64,000 nt of DNA from Coprinopsis marcescibilis (GCA_004369085.1 ML210284.1:1-64000); one strand, 5' to 3'. Shown: positions 50,211 to 63,288, counted from the stretch's first letter. The notes: generated by a model not told the origin, from the sequence alone. Numbers and translations: made by a program.

Positions 50211-53200
50211 GCGCAGTGAATGCCTTTGTACCTCCACGTTCATGATCGTCCTCGTCCCCAGACATCCCCTCTTAAGTGCATATTACTCTTCCACTTCTTC
50301 CAAAGCTTCTTTCGCCCCATACCCCATATATGAGTCACTGATGCTGTCAAGCCCAAGTCAAGCCCGTCAGCAAGTGACTGGCGCCAGTGGCAGCGCCAGG
50401 CCTCAACAGCCCGCAATCAGCGTGATATACGCACGAAATGAAAGAGTGATATGTATGTTGTAATATTCATCCAGAACGCAGGTTCAGAAGAGCCTATTCG
50501 TTGGTCTGTGACGTGGAGACGTAGCACATATATATGCATCGTTGAGTCTGGAAGGATGGTATTCATCGAACAGCGGCCAGCAACGCACTGCGGCACTTGG
50601 TTGGCGGGTTCCTTCATTTATCGGGATCCACCGAAGGTTCGATCACCGGTTGCGCTGCTTGCAGGGCAAGGCAACGATTAAAGGGTTGGTACCTTGAGGT
50701 ACGTACCTTGCAACGATGAATTACTCCCTTTTCCCGGTCCCTTGCCGTAGAGAGGGTACGGTAGCAAACGGCAGCGCGATGAACATTCCATAGATGCTTA
50801 CGCGATATTTACCCTTCACAACGGAAACGAAAGAAAACGACAACACTTGTAGAAGATACCTTGGGGATCCTGCCATCCGCACACTTGGACCTATACCTCC
50901 CGTTTTGTACGAGCACATGTACGCCTTTTGGCTCAGCTGGTCCTCTACCGCTGCTGAGGGACTCGCTTAATGTGCATACATACGTTGCGTCACGCAAGCG
51001 CGTGCAACGTGTTTCACCACTTGACCTTGTCACATTGTCAAGGTGGTCATAGCATTGAGCAAGTAGTTCCCGCCAGATCCAAGCAGGTGTGCGTTATGCA
51101 GTAATAAGTTGTACAAACAGTCTTGAATCACTGCACATATGATCACAAACGTCGTGGGAATCAGGTTGAAGCCTAAATTACTAGTACCTCTCACACCACC
51201 GGATCCTTCCGGCTTCATTTAAATGTTCGGGGCCATACAGGTCTTCCTGCACGGTGCAGACAGACATTCGGGTATCACACCTAACCCCGACTCAGGCTTC
51301 TACGATAATATTGCCCAAGTTAAGCCGGCTAGGCTTTAAATACCATCGGCGCTTATGAAGGAATTGAACTGTGCAGATCGGATCAAGGTCTGTGCGTGGA
51401 TCCAGCTACTTACGGCGTTTCTCTCATGCTTGAGATTATTGACCAAAGCTCCAACAGATAACAAATGGGTAGGAATGGACCCTGATGTGCTTTCAGCCGG
51501 AGCCCAGGGCTGGGGGCCTGGGGTTTTCATACACATTGCGCCCTTTAGTTCGAGGAATTCGAGGGTCCGTAAGGCTCTCTCAAACCTTCAGCGAGTCCTA
51601 AACGATAACGTGGCCAGCCCCGACCATTCTTAATTTAACCTTGAGCCAAAGCATCTCGTGTGACTGTGGCAACCCCAAAGTCGACTCCTCCCTGCAAGTC
51701 ACGACAATATGGATCTTCCTCCGCAATGGCGGGCATTGCCACCGTGGGGCCCAGAACGCCTGTTTTCTGACAGGTATGTGGGGTGTATACCAGTATAGTC
51801 TAGTAGCTGTTGGACTCGGAGAGTGGGTACTTGAACATTCGGAAATTTCCGACTCCCTTCAAGCTTTGTTTGTTTACCGAAGTCTTCTTTGCATACTATG
51901 AGGAGCGAGGTATTGGAGCAAGGAAGAGCAGGAACTACTATTGAGTCCCCTTTAGCTTTCCAAAACTCCAACAATGACTCGCCAGGTTGACAGCTTTATT
52001 GTGTTCTCTCAGTGGAGCCCTCAGTCATCGCCCCAGCTTCGAATTCCAAACATAAGCCCTCACTCTTTTTGACAAACTCACATAGTCATGTGCACTCTAC
52101 TTCTCGCATCCATCTCAATCCAGTTGTGACAATAACGATCTACACCGAGTTCGATTGCGAGAACAATGGACTACTCTTATCTCTTCAGGTGCAGGCGAAC
52201 AATCACTTGCCCCTAACATCCCAACGCGCACCAATTACATAGAAACTTGCCCAAATGCAATCCCAGTGATGCCAATGTCAACATCAGCATCGTTGACAGG
52301 CCTCGTGTTCTCGACGAAGGCGTCCATCAGAAATGTATCCTATATATGACGCTCCACCCCTTCTCGAGCACGCCTCGAGGCTCCCAGTAACCCCTTTCCA
52401 TATACAATAGCCTGCATCCTTGGGATGATGCTGGAATGCATTAGTACTTATGGATACATGCACGGCTCTTGTCTACATAGCCTATGTACTCTTCCTGTCA
52501 TAGGTCAAGCACACCTTTCGGCATTCTCGTACGATAGTGACAAAGGTCCAATTATCCGTGTATGCAGGGAGGATACAGAAATTCCGCTAGCTCCTTGATT
52601 GAGTGCGCAGGAACGCCTCGAGGTCTGTCAAGCCTACGGAACATACCGCACGCCGACCGCCAACCTCGGATCATCTTAGGGGAAACTGCGCTATGGAAGC
52701 GCCCTAATGCAAAGCAAGCACCACAAGTTAGGGGCTAATTAATGATCGAGCGCTCGCGACGCGTCGCTGCCATGCCAGGCCCTGCTAAGTGCTTCGCCCA
52801 GTACAGCCGAAACATACATAAGCATTACAACTTACAAGCACGTCCAGAAGAAAAATCCAAGCGCCAAAGGCCGAAGCTCGGTGTGTATGTACATATTGGA
52901 ATCAAGTCACAAAGAGCTCAGCGGGCGAACCATCTCCTACTACTGGTCAAGACCATTTGTACCTTAAAATACCTTTGTCGAGTCCAGCAGGGCTTGTGAA
53001 TGGGACAAGGAGTCGGCCCGACTCTGCCTGACGACGGCCGCTACATAATACGCGCGACCGACCCGTGCAAAAGCTGGAAGCACCGCATGGTCCGACCCGA
53101 ACTCTGAGCGTCTCTGACTTTGACGATCAGCTTCCGATAGTTTTCGGGTGTTTTCCATGTTTCCATTCTGCATTTTACTCGGTTGTTTTGATCTCTTATC

Positions 53201-54765
53201 ATTAAAGTGAGAGGGCTTGAGAGGGCCTGAAGGCTGAGGAGGGCCGAAAGGGATGAGTTCAAAGAAAGAGTCGACGTGACATCGCGAGTCTCCGAGTTGT
53301 GCTGATCGCATGCTTATGACATATGGCTTATGATGCGGACTGGGCGGCTAGACGAGGAGTGACGCGATCTGACGTCGTTTGTGTGCGTATGTACCCGGCG
53401 TATATCTGTCCCGACGTACCGGCCAACCTCTCAGAACCGAGTAAGTAAATCCCTTCACCTTCACCTCCTTTGCACAGCAGCACTTGCTCCGGATGATACG
53501 CCTCACCGGTACGACCGATCCTCATTTCTCCCACCAGTCAATCCAAAGCCTGAGAGAGGTGCTCATAATGCTTCCGAAACCTTCAGTAACCGAGAGGAAA
53601 TGTATGGAATGTGCCGTGCCGAGAGATATGTAAAGATCCGGTATGCATGGACATTGCTTTTCAAAGAAACCCCAAAGGACTGCCTGGTCGACCGTTGAAG
53701 ACCATTGCTATTGCAATGTACGTAACCGTATTTCGGTGGCATACACACATTGAAATATGGTGGTCCAGCTCTAAAACAAGCTAAATGGTCCACTGAACTT
53801 GATGCCAACTGCACACAAACGGAGGCGGCGTTACTCCCCCAGACGACCACTGTCATGACATGGACCGGATCTTCACTTGGTCGCCTGAGCAAGAGCCAGT
53901 AGGACTTGAAGGTTCAAGCTTCAGGGTTGAATAAGCCTGAGGTCTATTAGCGCAGAGTTCAGGAGGGTCGGGATTTTTCTGCTCATGGAGGTTGAATGCC
54001 GCGTATTAGTAAGGAAGCCAGGCCATACCTGGGTGAGATCCACAGATCGCCCCGAGGCAACAGGCAATCGTTCTCGTGTTGGAATGTCACCATCGTAGAA
54101 AGGTCCACAAACGCAGAAAGCCACGGAGTGCTGCCAGTGCTCCCACTTGGAAGATAGATAATTGAATGCATGAGAGCACCCGTTCGCTATATGCGTTCCC
54201 AACGGATAGCGGACACATCGGACGACGGGAGAATCCGACAACCCATTCATCCAACTGCACTGTGAAACCCACCATCACTCTGTATTAACTCATCGACCCA
54301 CTCTGAAACCACTTCGCTCAGAAAAATGTAACCAAGTGATGAATTGAATCACGCCATACAATAGAAGTAAATCACTACGTATTCCATTCAATTGGTGAAT
54401 GAGTTCTCTTTAGGTCATCCGAAAGAGAGTTATCCAAGGCCAAGGGGGAGAAAACGCAAGAAGCAGAAGGGAAAGTGGTAAACCAATCAACCTAGCCTCG
54501 TCAATCGCCGATCAAAGAATGTGTCAGGAGCCAGCAATGGAATCGGTTGACAATCCCGGGGGCCACCGCTTAAAACCCAACCGTGCAATAGAGCAGAGAG
54601 AGAAGTGAGAGGAAGAGGTGAGAACCAGAGTCCGGAAGTATCCTAGCGACGTGCTGATATTTCTGAGAAGGCTGCAAGGTGACGTGCTCTAGTGGGCTTA
54701 AATGAGTAGCTTAGTGTCGAGTGCTTGATACGAGAGAAGAGACCGCTCGAAGAGAAACAAGGTTG

Positions 54766-55938
54766 TTAATAGATCCCCCTGTAGAACTGGCCTTGGATGC
54801 GAGCCCGCTCTGCCTGGTCTGGGCTAAATTCTGTCATGCAAGAATCTGGGCTGTAGTCCATATAATTATCTAGGAAAGTGAAGGGAGAAGTTAGGCCCTG
54901 ACTGCAAGCGAGAGAAGAGAAGGGCCTTCACTTATGGGGTCGGAAAGATCTTCTATTGCATCTGGGGCGCAAGTTTTCCTGTCAGGCATGCAATCCTGTG
55001 ATGGAATACCCTCAGGGGGTGTGTCGCTGACCATGTCCCCGGGCTCAAGACAGCCGCCTTGGAAAGTGTGATACAGCCCAAACCAGTGGCCTGTTTCGTG
55101 GACGCCAGTTTTTCCTTGGTTGTATCCCTGTAGAGATCCGCCGGGGAGGGAGGAGAACGAAAGGACAACCTCGTCATCTACTGGGGAATCTTGATATGAC
55201 TGAGGGAAGGTCGCATAGCCGAGCAAACCTGTGAAGCTAGTGAAGCTGAGCGGGTATCACAACATGACCCAGAAGATAGGGGATGGAGGGACTTACCCCA
55301 CAGTGTAAATATTCAGATCACTGTGCCCTCCTCGTCGTAAACTGGTTTTCATTGCGTCTTGTTGTGCTCTGCACGCTTTAACGTCGAGGTGGTTTCCCAA
55401 GATTAGATGCCACGGAACTCACGTGTCAGGGCCGGCATTGTTAAACCAGTCAGCATTGACGATCCTCGAGACATTGATGAGCTGAAAGCTCAGTCCTGTA
55501 TCCGCAAACCCGCTATTCAACGCGTCAACTTGTTGCATAATTTGCGCGTCTCTGTAACCCGGTCAGCAGAAGTCGTAGCAAGCGGGTTAGGTACCTACCG
55601 AACGTTCCCTTTCTCTGGGGTCCCATCTGCAGAAATTACATGGACGAACAAGCTGGTAGGCTTTGCTGTGGGGGACAGCTGTCGTTTCTTTGCAAGTGTG
55701 AGAAGCTGATGACCCCACAGCATCTTGTCGTGGGCAAACTGACGTTCCAGCTGGGTGAACCGTTCGCTGGTTGGTTCTGTGCATCGACTGGATGATACCA
55801 GTCAGCATTGGCAACGCTGCAAGAAGAAAAACATACGCACCCGAGCAAAAGATGCTGCACCGAGCGAGGGTTGACGTCTGACCCAGACACCAGAAAAAAT
55901 GCAGTCGCCATCCAAAATAATCGAATCCAGGCAACCAT
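54766..55938 (-). CDS. Secreted metalloprotease, peptidase family M43 (pappalysin-like)
   Basis: Six exons: 55938-55841, 55787-55599, 55551-55423, 55368-55297, 55245-54932, 54869-54766; 301 aa. The first 20 residues are a signal peptide ('[19 protein letters not shown]'). The metzincin zinc site is complete, '[13 protein letters not shown]' (HExxHxxGxxH) at about residue 212, followed by '[17 protein letters not shown]' and, in the last exon, the Met-turn '[11 protein letters not shown]'. Upstream hallmarks are 'FVHVISADG' and '[15 protein letters not shown]'. The cysteine pattern fits extracellular fungal M43B proteases that cut proteins outside the cell. Somewhat shorter propeptide region than usual. 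All introns are GT-AG; the exact acceptor of the 55,368 exon was chosen because it alone restores frame. Confidence 0.9.
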
Positions 55939-56330
55939 TGAGATACATCGACGTGGATCCAGTAAACACCAGCTGCGAAGTCATTGATTTCCTGTTTCAA
56001 GGGAGACCAGACAGCCACCTCAACGAGTTACGCGATGACGGTCAGCATCCGGTCCAAGCTATCGTCAGGCCACCCCAGCCAAAAAGATTGAGCAATATGC
56101 GATTGGTTGGGACGAAGAGCATCGGACTGGTCGTCGTGGCAGCCAATCGGATCTAACAACAAGCGTTTGTCAGCATCGGCAAAACAACTGCAAGCAAGTG
56201 ACATCGCTGGCACTGTCAGTCGCGTTGGCCTCTGCTCTGCACAGACCGTCGGATCCAAATACTCTCTCTCCAGGCCATATAGTCCCTTATACATCAGGTT
56301 AATATACCCTGATAACTACCAAGTAACAGA
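55939..56330. other. Divergent promoter region
   Basis: Lies between the outward-reading metalloprotease and E2 genes. No other feature recognised. Confidence 0.5.
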
Positions 56331-58209
56331 ATGTTGTCAAAACGAATCATTGCTATTGCAAGAGGCCGCGCTCTTTGGAACCAAAGGGCTGCCTCATCCG
56401 CTTTCTCGCGAGGATGGTATGTTTTCATTTCGTCCTTGTTTTCGACTAGAACTCATGTTATCATATGGATAAGGGGAGTCGCAGCTGCACAAGCCCATCG
56501 TGCACAATTCCATTCATCACGGCTTCTGCAGGGTACGTCGGGACCCTGCACACTGATCGCAACCCGCTCCTCCTGCAAACCTTTTTCTGACATGTCGGGA
56601 TAGCCGAAACCGTGAAGGTGCCTCAGATGGCGGAGTCTATCACCGAGGGTACCCTCAAGTCGTGGTCAAAGCAGGAGGGCGATACCGTTGCTGCCGACGA
56701 GGAAGTCGCCACGATAGAAACTGACAAGGTAAAGTCATTTTCCCGAGATTCTGTGGTGCCTTTATTCCGGTATTGACCGCTTCTTCAGATCGACGTGCAA
56801 GTGAACTCCCCGCATTCAGGAAAGATTGTGAAGCTTTTGGCGGCTGAGGAGGATACAGTCACTGTAGGACAGGACCTGTTTATCGTTGAACCGGGAGAGG
56901 TCGGAGAGTGTATGTTTTGTCTTGTAAACTTCGCGCGTCAATTGTCTTGCTCATCTCGTTCACAGCCGCCGCTCCTCCTCCTGCCAAAGAATCCGAAGCT
57001 GCCCCTGCAGCAGAGACCAAGGACAAGTCAGAACCCACTGACCAGCAAGTCGACAAGAAACTCCCTCCACCACCTGCACCTTCCGCTGCCGACAAGACCC
57101 CGGAAGTGAAAGAAGTCGTGAAAAAACCAAAAGATAAGGACGAAGTGAAGAAGAGCAAAAAGGACGACGACAAATCGAAACCTGCCTCTGCCCCCAAACC
57201 TGCTGCTGGATCCCGCAATGAGACAAGGGTATGTTCCTACATCCCTCATTACCCAATAGCATTATCCCGAACTTACCGCGTTTTGTAGGTGAAAATGTCG
57301 CGTATGCGACTCCGCATCGCCGAGCGTCTCAAGGAGTCACAAAATGCCGCTGCCTCACTCACCACCTTCAACGAAATTGACATGTCCTCGCTCATGGAGA
57401 TGCGTAAGAAGTACAAGGACCAGGTGCTGAAAGAGCATGACGTCAAGCTCGGCTTTATGTCCGCTTTTGCCAAGGCCTGCAGCTTGGCACTCAAGGAGAT
57501 CCCTTCCGCCAACGCCAGTATCGAGGGCGACGAAATCGTCTACCGGGACTACGTTGACTTGAGCGTCGCTGTCGCCACACCCAAGGGTCTCGTCACCCCA
57601 GTCCTCCGTAATGCCGAGTCGTTGAACTTTATCGAGATTGAGAGGGAGATTTCTGCTCTTGGAAAGAAGGTGCGTCGTATAGGATTTAGGCTATAGAGGT
57701 AATCTAACGGGCTTGTTTATAGGCCCGAGATGGCAAACTCACCCTTGAAGATATGTCTGGCGGTACCTTCACGATGTAAGCATACTCTGCAGCTTCACTC
57801 ACAGATATCGGATTTACAATGGTTCTTTAGCTCCAACGGCGGCGTCTTCGGTTCGTTATACGGAACGCCTATCATCAACTTGCCTCAAGCTGCTGTTCTC
57901 GGTGCGTTCATTGCTCTGCCCGACCTTCGTCATTTTTCGCTTTTACTCACCAAAACGTGTCCTCCACGTAGGCATGCACGCGATCAAGGAGCGCGCAGTG
58001 GTTGTTGATGGACAGATCGTCATTCGACCCATCATGGTCGTTGCCCTCACCTACGACCACCGCCTGCTTGATGGTAGAGAGGGTGTTACCTTCCTCGGTG
58101 CGTTCTCTCTCCGCTTCTATACATGTGATGCAAAAGGCTGACGGGACTGGACTTTACAGTGAAAGTCAAGGAGTACATCGAGGATCCCAGAAAGATGTTG
58201 CTGGCATAA
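56331..58209 (+). CDS. KGD2: Dihydrolipoyllysine succinyltransferase, E2 of 2-oxoglutarate dehydrogenase
   Basis: Ten exons: 56331-56416, 56474-56532, 56604-56728, 56789-56909, 56966-57228, 57289-57669, 57723-57775, 57831-57901, 57972-58097, 58160-58209; 444 aa. It transfers the succinyl group from lipoyl to CoA in the mitochondrial TCA cycle. The N-terminus is a mitochondrial presequence ('[16 protein letters not shown]'). The lipoyl domain (49-130) has '[16 protein letters not shown]' and the lipoyl-lysine site 'ETDKIDV' at Lys 90. A Pro/Ala/Lys linker replaces the E1/E3-binding domain, as in fungal and animal E2o. The catalytic domain starts near 219 ('[17 protein letters not shown]') and contains '[13 protein letters not shown]', '[20 protein letters not shown]' and the active-site '[10 protein letters not shown]'. 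Complete and ordinary. Confidence 0.97.
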
Positions 58210-58633
58210 GGTGCAACACACCCTGCTAGTTGAACGAATCTTGAAATTTGTATCGTGTACCCCTGATGTCCTGTGTAATGCCCTCATATATTTAATTACC
58301 TTTTCGCTCTCTCCCGTCCGTTTTCTCCTCACTCATTTTCCGCTCCATATCTCTCAGACGGTTTGAATATCCCTATTAGAGACATAACCTCTTGCCACGA
58401 TCATTACCTACATTTACCATACCTCCAGGTAGCGTCCAGTATAGATTCCAACCTTTTTCTGGATTCCTGCCTCACACATAATACATAGATCCACCCTACT
58501 ATCTTTAAGCCCCTGCCTCACAGTCCAGAGAGCAAGTACGCCAGAATCCATGGGTTGCACAACAGCCTACCGTTTTTCAAGGCATATACCGAAACTCTGG
58601 AGCCTACAGAATAGAGAGCATGGTGAATGAAGA
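58210..58633. other. Convergent 3' regions of KGD2 and the MFS transporter
   Basis: T/C-rich sequence, no gene. Confidence 0.5.
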
Positions 58634-60933
58634 TCATACTGTATTACCAAGGCTACGAACCTTGTCGGCCAGCTCGCGCGTATCAACCGGGGCGAGTGGG
58701 TCGACCTTGCCATGTACCCGATCTCGATACGCGTTCTCCCGTCGATACGACATCTACATGGAAGTAACGAATCAGCCTCCCATCCCAAATACATCAAATT
58801 GAAAGACGCACCGAGAGGAAAGCTGAGCATCCTGCAGCGAGGAACGCGAGGAAACACGAAACTAAAGGGTGGTTAGCAGCCTGACAGAGTGTTTGAAGTT
58901 CTATACCGCTTAAGCGTCCACTTACTCGCGAATCCTTTGCTGCATAGTGTATACTGTCAGCTCAAAGTGCAGAGCGAAACAAAAAGCGGGCGAATCAACG
59001 CACGTATAAGCGGGACCCTCGGCCTTGGGGAATATATGCGAGCCCAAGATACTCCCGCATTGCCCAATAGCCATGAAAATCGGCATTCCGGTAGCCTTTT
59101 TCGTTTCAGAGCCAAGATTATGTGCAACTATGCAGCCGAATATCAGAAACGATGCATGTAACAGTTTTGAAGAAGGGATAAACGCACACCAAGCGATGGT
59201 AATCCCAATAGTCGTGTATGTCCCACTCGTGATGCAAAACGTGGCAAAATAGCGGACGTTCATGTTGGTGGTGACGTTGAGCAGGATTCTATATGTCGTG
59301 CGCGAATGGGTCAGCTTTGTATAGCAGACCCAAGTGGGCAAACGAGGACGCACAGGTACCCCACACCGCTGATGCAAGAAGCGATGGTCATAAACAAGCC
59401 ACGACTTTGCAAGACATCAGAAGCCCATGAAAATGAGATTAAAACAACTGAGGCGGTAACGTAAGGCGGGACAGTCAATAGCTGTGCGAGGGCGGGAGCT
59501 GTCAAGGAAAATGTTAGCACAGACCTAAACATATGACATTAGAAGGACGCCTACTGTGTCCAAAGGTTGTGATGATAGTTGGAAGGAAGGCCGATATCGA
59601 AGCCAACGCGCAGTTGAGGCCAAAGTAGATGACACCGCCAGTATACACCTGAATCGACCACGAACTTAGAGGGATAATTCACAGATTGTGCCTTGGAAAG
59701 CTTACCCTCCAGTCCTGAAAGGCGAGTGCAATGTGTGCTAGGAGGGAAATGTGAAATTGAAGGATTGAAGAGATAAACACGAGCCTTTACCTTTGTTCAC
59801 AGTGGCACCGACATCACCTCTCGTAGCACGGTTCATCCGTGCAAGCGCAATCTTCCTCTCTCGTTCATTCAAGAACGACGTCGATTCTGGCCTATTTGGC
59901 AGAATGAATATAGTGAGCACGCCTAGCATGATAGGTGGTATTCCCTGGTAGTTAAAGGCTGTTAGGGAGCGTTCTTGGAACGGGAAGTTTGGCGCAGCAC
60001 TTACTTCCACTACGAATAGAAGCCTCCAATGTGCTATTGAAGTTTGAATGTTTTGAATTCCAAAGGCAATGAACCCGCCAATGCTGCCGGCAACGGTAGC
60101 GAATGCAAACCAGTATGCCATCTGTATTCAAGAGTAAGCCATATCCAATAATACATGTTTGAGGGCAGAAAGATTAGAACGCACGCGTAGTCCCATTTCG
60201 GATTTGGTGAAAAAGTAGGCTGGCGGCGGAACGTTGGTGTCAGCACAGAGATGGGTGGAGAGTGGTCTCCACGTACAGAGGTACAAGGGCAATGATGGCC
60301 CAAACCCGGCTTCGAAGACACCTATGAGAAGGCGGCATACGACCAGCGCGCCAAAGCTAGATGCCGTTGCCTACAGTCCAGTGTAAAAATTAATATGGGC
60401 TATCAGAAATCTTGTAGGGTATACGGACCATCAGCGTGGAGGCTGATCCCCACCCAATAGCAGCGCAGGCCATCCATACGCTAGGTGGAAACAGTTTGGA
60501 TATTATGGTCGCAGGAATTTGAAATAGGATCTGGAACGAGTATAAGCGGTAGGGGTGTCTTAGGGGTGTCATCACATACGTATGAGATGTAGAAAACGGA
60601 AACCACCCAGTCGAACAGCTCGCCGGTTCTGTCGCCTCCTAGCACATCCTCCGGTAATCCTTGTAACCTGGCATTCCCTAGGTTGGAACGGTCCAAATCT
60701 GCAAGGCAACGTCAGAGCTGGGCCCCCAGAGAGTAATCCGTAAACTCACAAGCGCACAGGTATAGAAGACACGCGATAGGCAGTATTCTGCGGTCTAACT
60801 TGCGCACCAGTCTCCTCTCTTCCTCCTCGGTGTGCTCCGATTCTTCTACATGACCTTCCTCCTGCTGAACCTCAGATTCATTGCCGTCAACCTGCTCTAG
60901 CTTGGTAAGGGAGCTGCTGGTCAGTCCTAACAT
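58634..60933 (-). CDS. MFS transporter, allantoate/nicotinate permease type (ACS family)
   Basis: Fifteen exons: 60933-60750, 60698-60580, 60530-60429, 60370-60277, 60219-60185, 60121-60005, 59944-59791, 59737-59706, 59648-59555, 59498-59354, 59288-59188, 59127-59004, 58939-58926, 58861-58812, 58753-58634; 494 aa, twelve predicted membrane helices. It belongs to the anion:cation symporter branch with yeast Dal5 and Tna1. Hallmarks: 'YLDRSNLGNARLQGL' after helix 1; 'ILFQIPATIISK'; 'CRLLIGVFEAGFGPSLPLYL' and 'FFTKSEMGLR'; 'PNRPESTSFLNERERKIALARM'; 'AHNLGSETKKATGMPIFMA'; 'IGQCGSILGSHIFP'; and the C-terminal 'SYRRENAYRDRVHG'. The 5' end is the weakest part: 60933 is the first good ATG, but more upstream exons are possible (open frame to 61020). 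Exon 13 is only 14 nt. The substrate is unknown; organic anions such as allantoate or nicotinate are typical. Confidence 0.9.
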
Positions 60934-61527
60934 TTCAGTCAGCAACGCGAGACGAATGTTAGAATAGCTGGTAGGTCTTACGAGTTCATTGGCCAGTCTT
61001 ATACGCAAGTCAGGAGTCAAAGAGAAGTACTTACAAGCGTATACTCGACTTCTGACCCTCCAAACGCCGAAAGTGGTGTTCGAAGCATATTCTATCCCTC
61101 ACCGCGTTGTCAGAACGCAAACAGAGAACCCAAGGCCACCGAGAGGAGAAACTCTGGATCCGAACTAAGGTTATCGTGCAATATTTGGCATCAGTAGGTA
61201 CGATTACTGAGCAGAGCCGAAATGGTTGAGACGTGAGGTATGCTGGTATTTTGGGAAGCGAATCTTGTTGTATGCAGAGCGTCCAAATGGGCGATGGTGG
61301 TGGTCGTACCGATATGAACCAGTACAGGCGTCAAGCGGCGGAAGCAATACTGTTCAAGTCCCGAATCACCTTCCGTTCACGCCAAGGACACTGCCAGAGC
61401 CAAGTGGTCATGCAAGTTAAAGTCAAAGGTTATGAATTCCAATTAACCAGGGCAACAGAACTAAAGTAGGGTATCGAAGCTTCATTTACAAAAAGGTTGA
61501 TGGTTGAATGCATATCTCTACCAAGTA
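60934..61527. other. Intergenic
   Basis: Holds the promoter and perhaps a first small exon of the MFS gene (an ATG at about 61,090 followed by a good splice donor), and the 3' end of the DUF6593 gene 1. No other gene. Confidence 0.45.
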
Positions 61528-62265
61528 TTAGGCATTCGTGCGGCGGCGTCGACGTTGTGCTTCCTGATATTGTTCCCTCTTTCTCTCGACGTACGCGTAT
61601 GTGAACATTATCAGATCCACCATATGTTCTCCAGCAGGAAGTATGTCAAATGACGCTGGTCGAGATTCTCCCATCCACAACACCTTGTAACGTTTCCGGT
61701 GGAATTTTGCCACCAAGGTATCTGACCCGTCGTTGAGTACCAGCTGGACGATGTCGCTCAGCGTTAGAGTACTCAAAAACTCAGAAGGGTCGAGTGCATA
61801 CTTCGGACTTTTGCATCCTGGCTTTCCATCGATACTCCTTATCATCGAGTCCAACGAATATCCGATCACTTTGAAGATGTTAGCCTTTTATTAATATACT
61901 CCATAGGACAGATGGACTGACTCCCCAGCATTTGCTGCCCCCCACTCCCGTCTAAAGATAGAATCAGCTCCTTCGTCAAAGGTTGTCCCCATCTTCAATC
62001 TATCAGGTCTGAAACTGTGCAGTTGATACTCTGCGTAGGGCAAGAAATGACCTAGGATATAACGTGCAATATGTAGTGCTGCATATGTGGCAATCGAAGA
62101 GTGCGGCCTACCGCTCTTTGAGTCCATCTTCTCCACTTGTTGCGTCCTTTGCTGGTCGAAAATCCCAGTGGTACCAGGAGCAAACCCAATCCTGTAAGCA
62201 GGCATGCCGTCTTCCGTGAAGTATGTCGCTGCCAGGGGCCTACTGGTATCCAGAATGAACTTCAT
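61528..62265 (-). CDS. DUF6593 domain-containing protein, copy 1
   Basis: Four exons: 62265-62112, 62051-61922, 61868-61802, 61743-61528; 188 aa. Visible family blocks: 'TYFTEDGMPAYRI' with 'KMDSKSG'; 'HFLPYAEYQLHSF'; 'DRIFVGLDDKEYRWKAR'; 'LVLNDGSDTLVAKFHRKRY'; and the C-terminal 'ILPAGEHMVDLIMFTYAYVE' followed by a basic tail. DUF6593 proteins are small, expanded in mushrooms and of unknown function. The first intron (62052-62111) is 60 nt without a stop, so retaining it would keep the frame; I removed it because copy 2 has an intron at the same place with stops. Same intron positions as copy 2. Confidence 0.88.
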
Positions 62266-62552
62266 GCCTGTCAGCGGTGTTTCGAAGCGGGGTGGTCTGG
62301 GGGAAAATGGATCTACATTGGATTAATATATACAGCCCATCCGCAGTTCGTGACAATCACTGCCTGCGTCAAGTATCCAAAGTATCCAACTACGCCCTTG
62401 AGAATGAGTGCCTCCAAGCCCGAGGCCCCACAGCATGGATCGTTGTCAAGTGGAGATTACTTCAAGAAGCATCCGGGACAAGCGGTATTGCACTGATTTT
62501 TGATTACCTGGATGTAAAGATACACACAGATCAAGAGCTTGAGAGCGTTCGC

Positions 62553-63288
62553 TCATCTCCTTCGTCGGCGGGCATTTCTCCTTCTGCGCGCGCGCTGGTA
62601 CTCCTGCCTCTTTGTCTCAACGTACGCGTACGTAAGCATGATAAAATCGATCATCTGCATCCCAAGGGGAAGAATTTCGAGGGAAGCTGGACCTGGTTCT
62701 TGGATGCATGAGAATATCTCGTAGTGCTTGTTGTGGAATTTGGCGACTAAAGTTCCAGTGCCGTCGTTTGTGATGAGCTTTGAGCAAGGGGAGAGAGATC
62801 CGTTAACGGATTTGAATGAGGATGAGATGGACTACAGTTACCTCCGACTTTCGAGACCTCGCCCTCCATCGGTACTCCCTGTTGTCAGGACCAAGAAACA
62901 GACGATCGCTGCAATGTGTATTAGCATTTTGTCAGACGGATGGTAAAGAGTAACGCACTCTCCAGAGAACTCGGTTCCATGTTCTCGCGTAAAGATGGTG
63001 TCTGCAGTTTCATCAAAGGTGCCTCCCATCCTTAACCTGTCCGGACTCAGATTATGAAGCTCGAACTCTGCCAACGGCAGAAATTGTCCTAGAAACATTT
63101 GTATTTAGCCCACTGAATTAGATAGCAATCCCAACTGACCTACCGCTTTGTGCGTCCATCTTTTTAATCAATGTTTTCCGGTCGAGGAGTCCAGCATCAG
63201 GATCTGGACAAATTTGATAGGCAGCTGCACCCTCCTCTGTGAAGTATGCCGCCCGAAGTGGTCGGCCGCTATCAAGAATGAGTTTCAT
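62553..63288 (-). CDS. DUF6593 domain-containing protein, copy 2
   Basis: Four exons: 63288-63144, 63088-62959, 62908-62842, 62777-62553; 188 aa, the same length as copy 1 with identical intron positions. Blocks: 'AYFTEEGAAAYQI', 'KMDAQSG', 'QFLPLAEFELHNLSPDRLRM', 'DRLFLGPDNREYRWRAR', 'LITNDGTGTLVAKFHNKHY', 'ILPLGMQMIDFIMLTYAYVE', ending in an arginine-rich tail. The three copies lie head to tail within 2.5 kb. Function unknown. Confidence 0.88.

Larger units (their letters stand above)
46462..54765. other. 8.3-kb gene-poor region
   Basis: No confident gene. The first 3 kb are C/T-rich on the plus strand and include a 216-codon frame at 46907-47554 that looks like composition-driven translation. 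Several short frames around 49.4-50.0 and 51.3-54.3 kb show no family resemblance. No transposase, integrase, long terminal repeat or tRNA was recognised. It may contain long untranslated leaders or non-coding transcripts. Confidence 0.45.

Noticed and set aside
50635..50655. Possible tRNA B box 'GGTTCGATCAC'
   Set aside because: The flanking bases cannot form the T-arm stem and no upstream A box or acceptor stem fits.
62052..62111. Coding sequence linking the first two exons of DUF6593 copy 1
   Set aside because: It is stop-free and 60 nt, but has GT-AG ends, sits at the intron position of copy 2 and breaks the conserved 'SG-x-FLP' block if kept.
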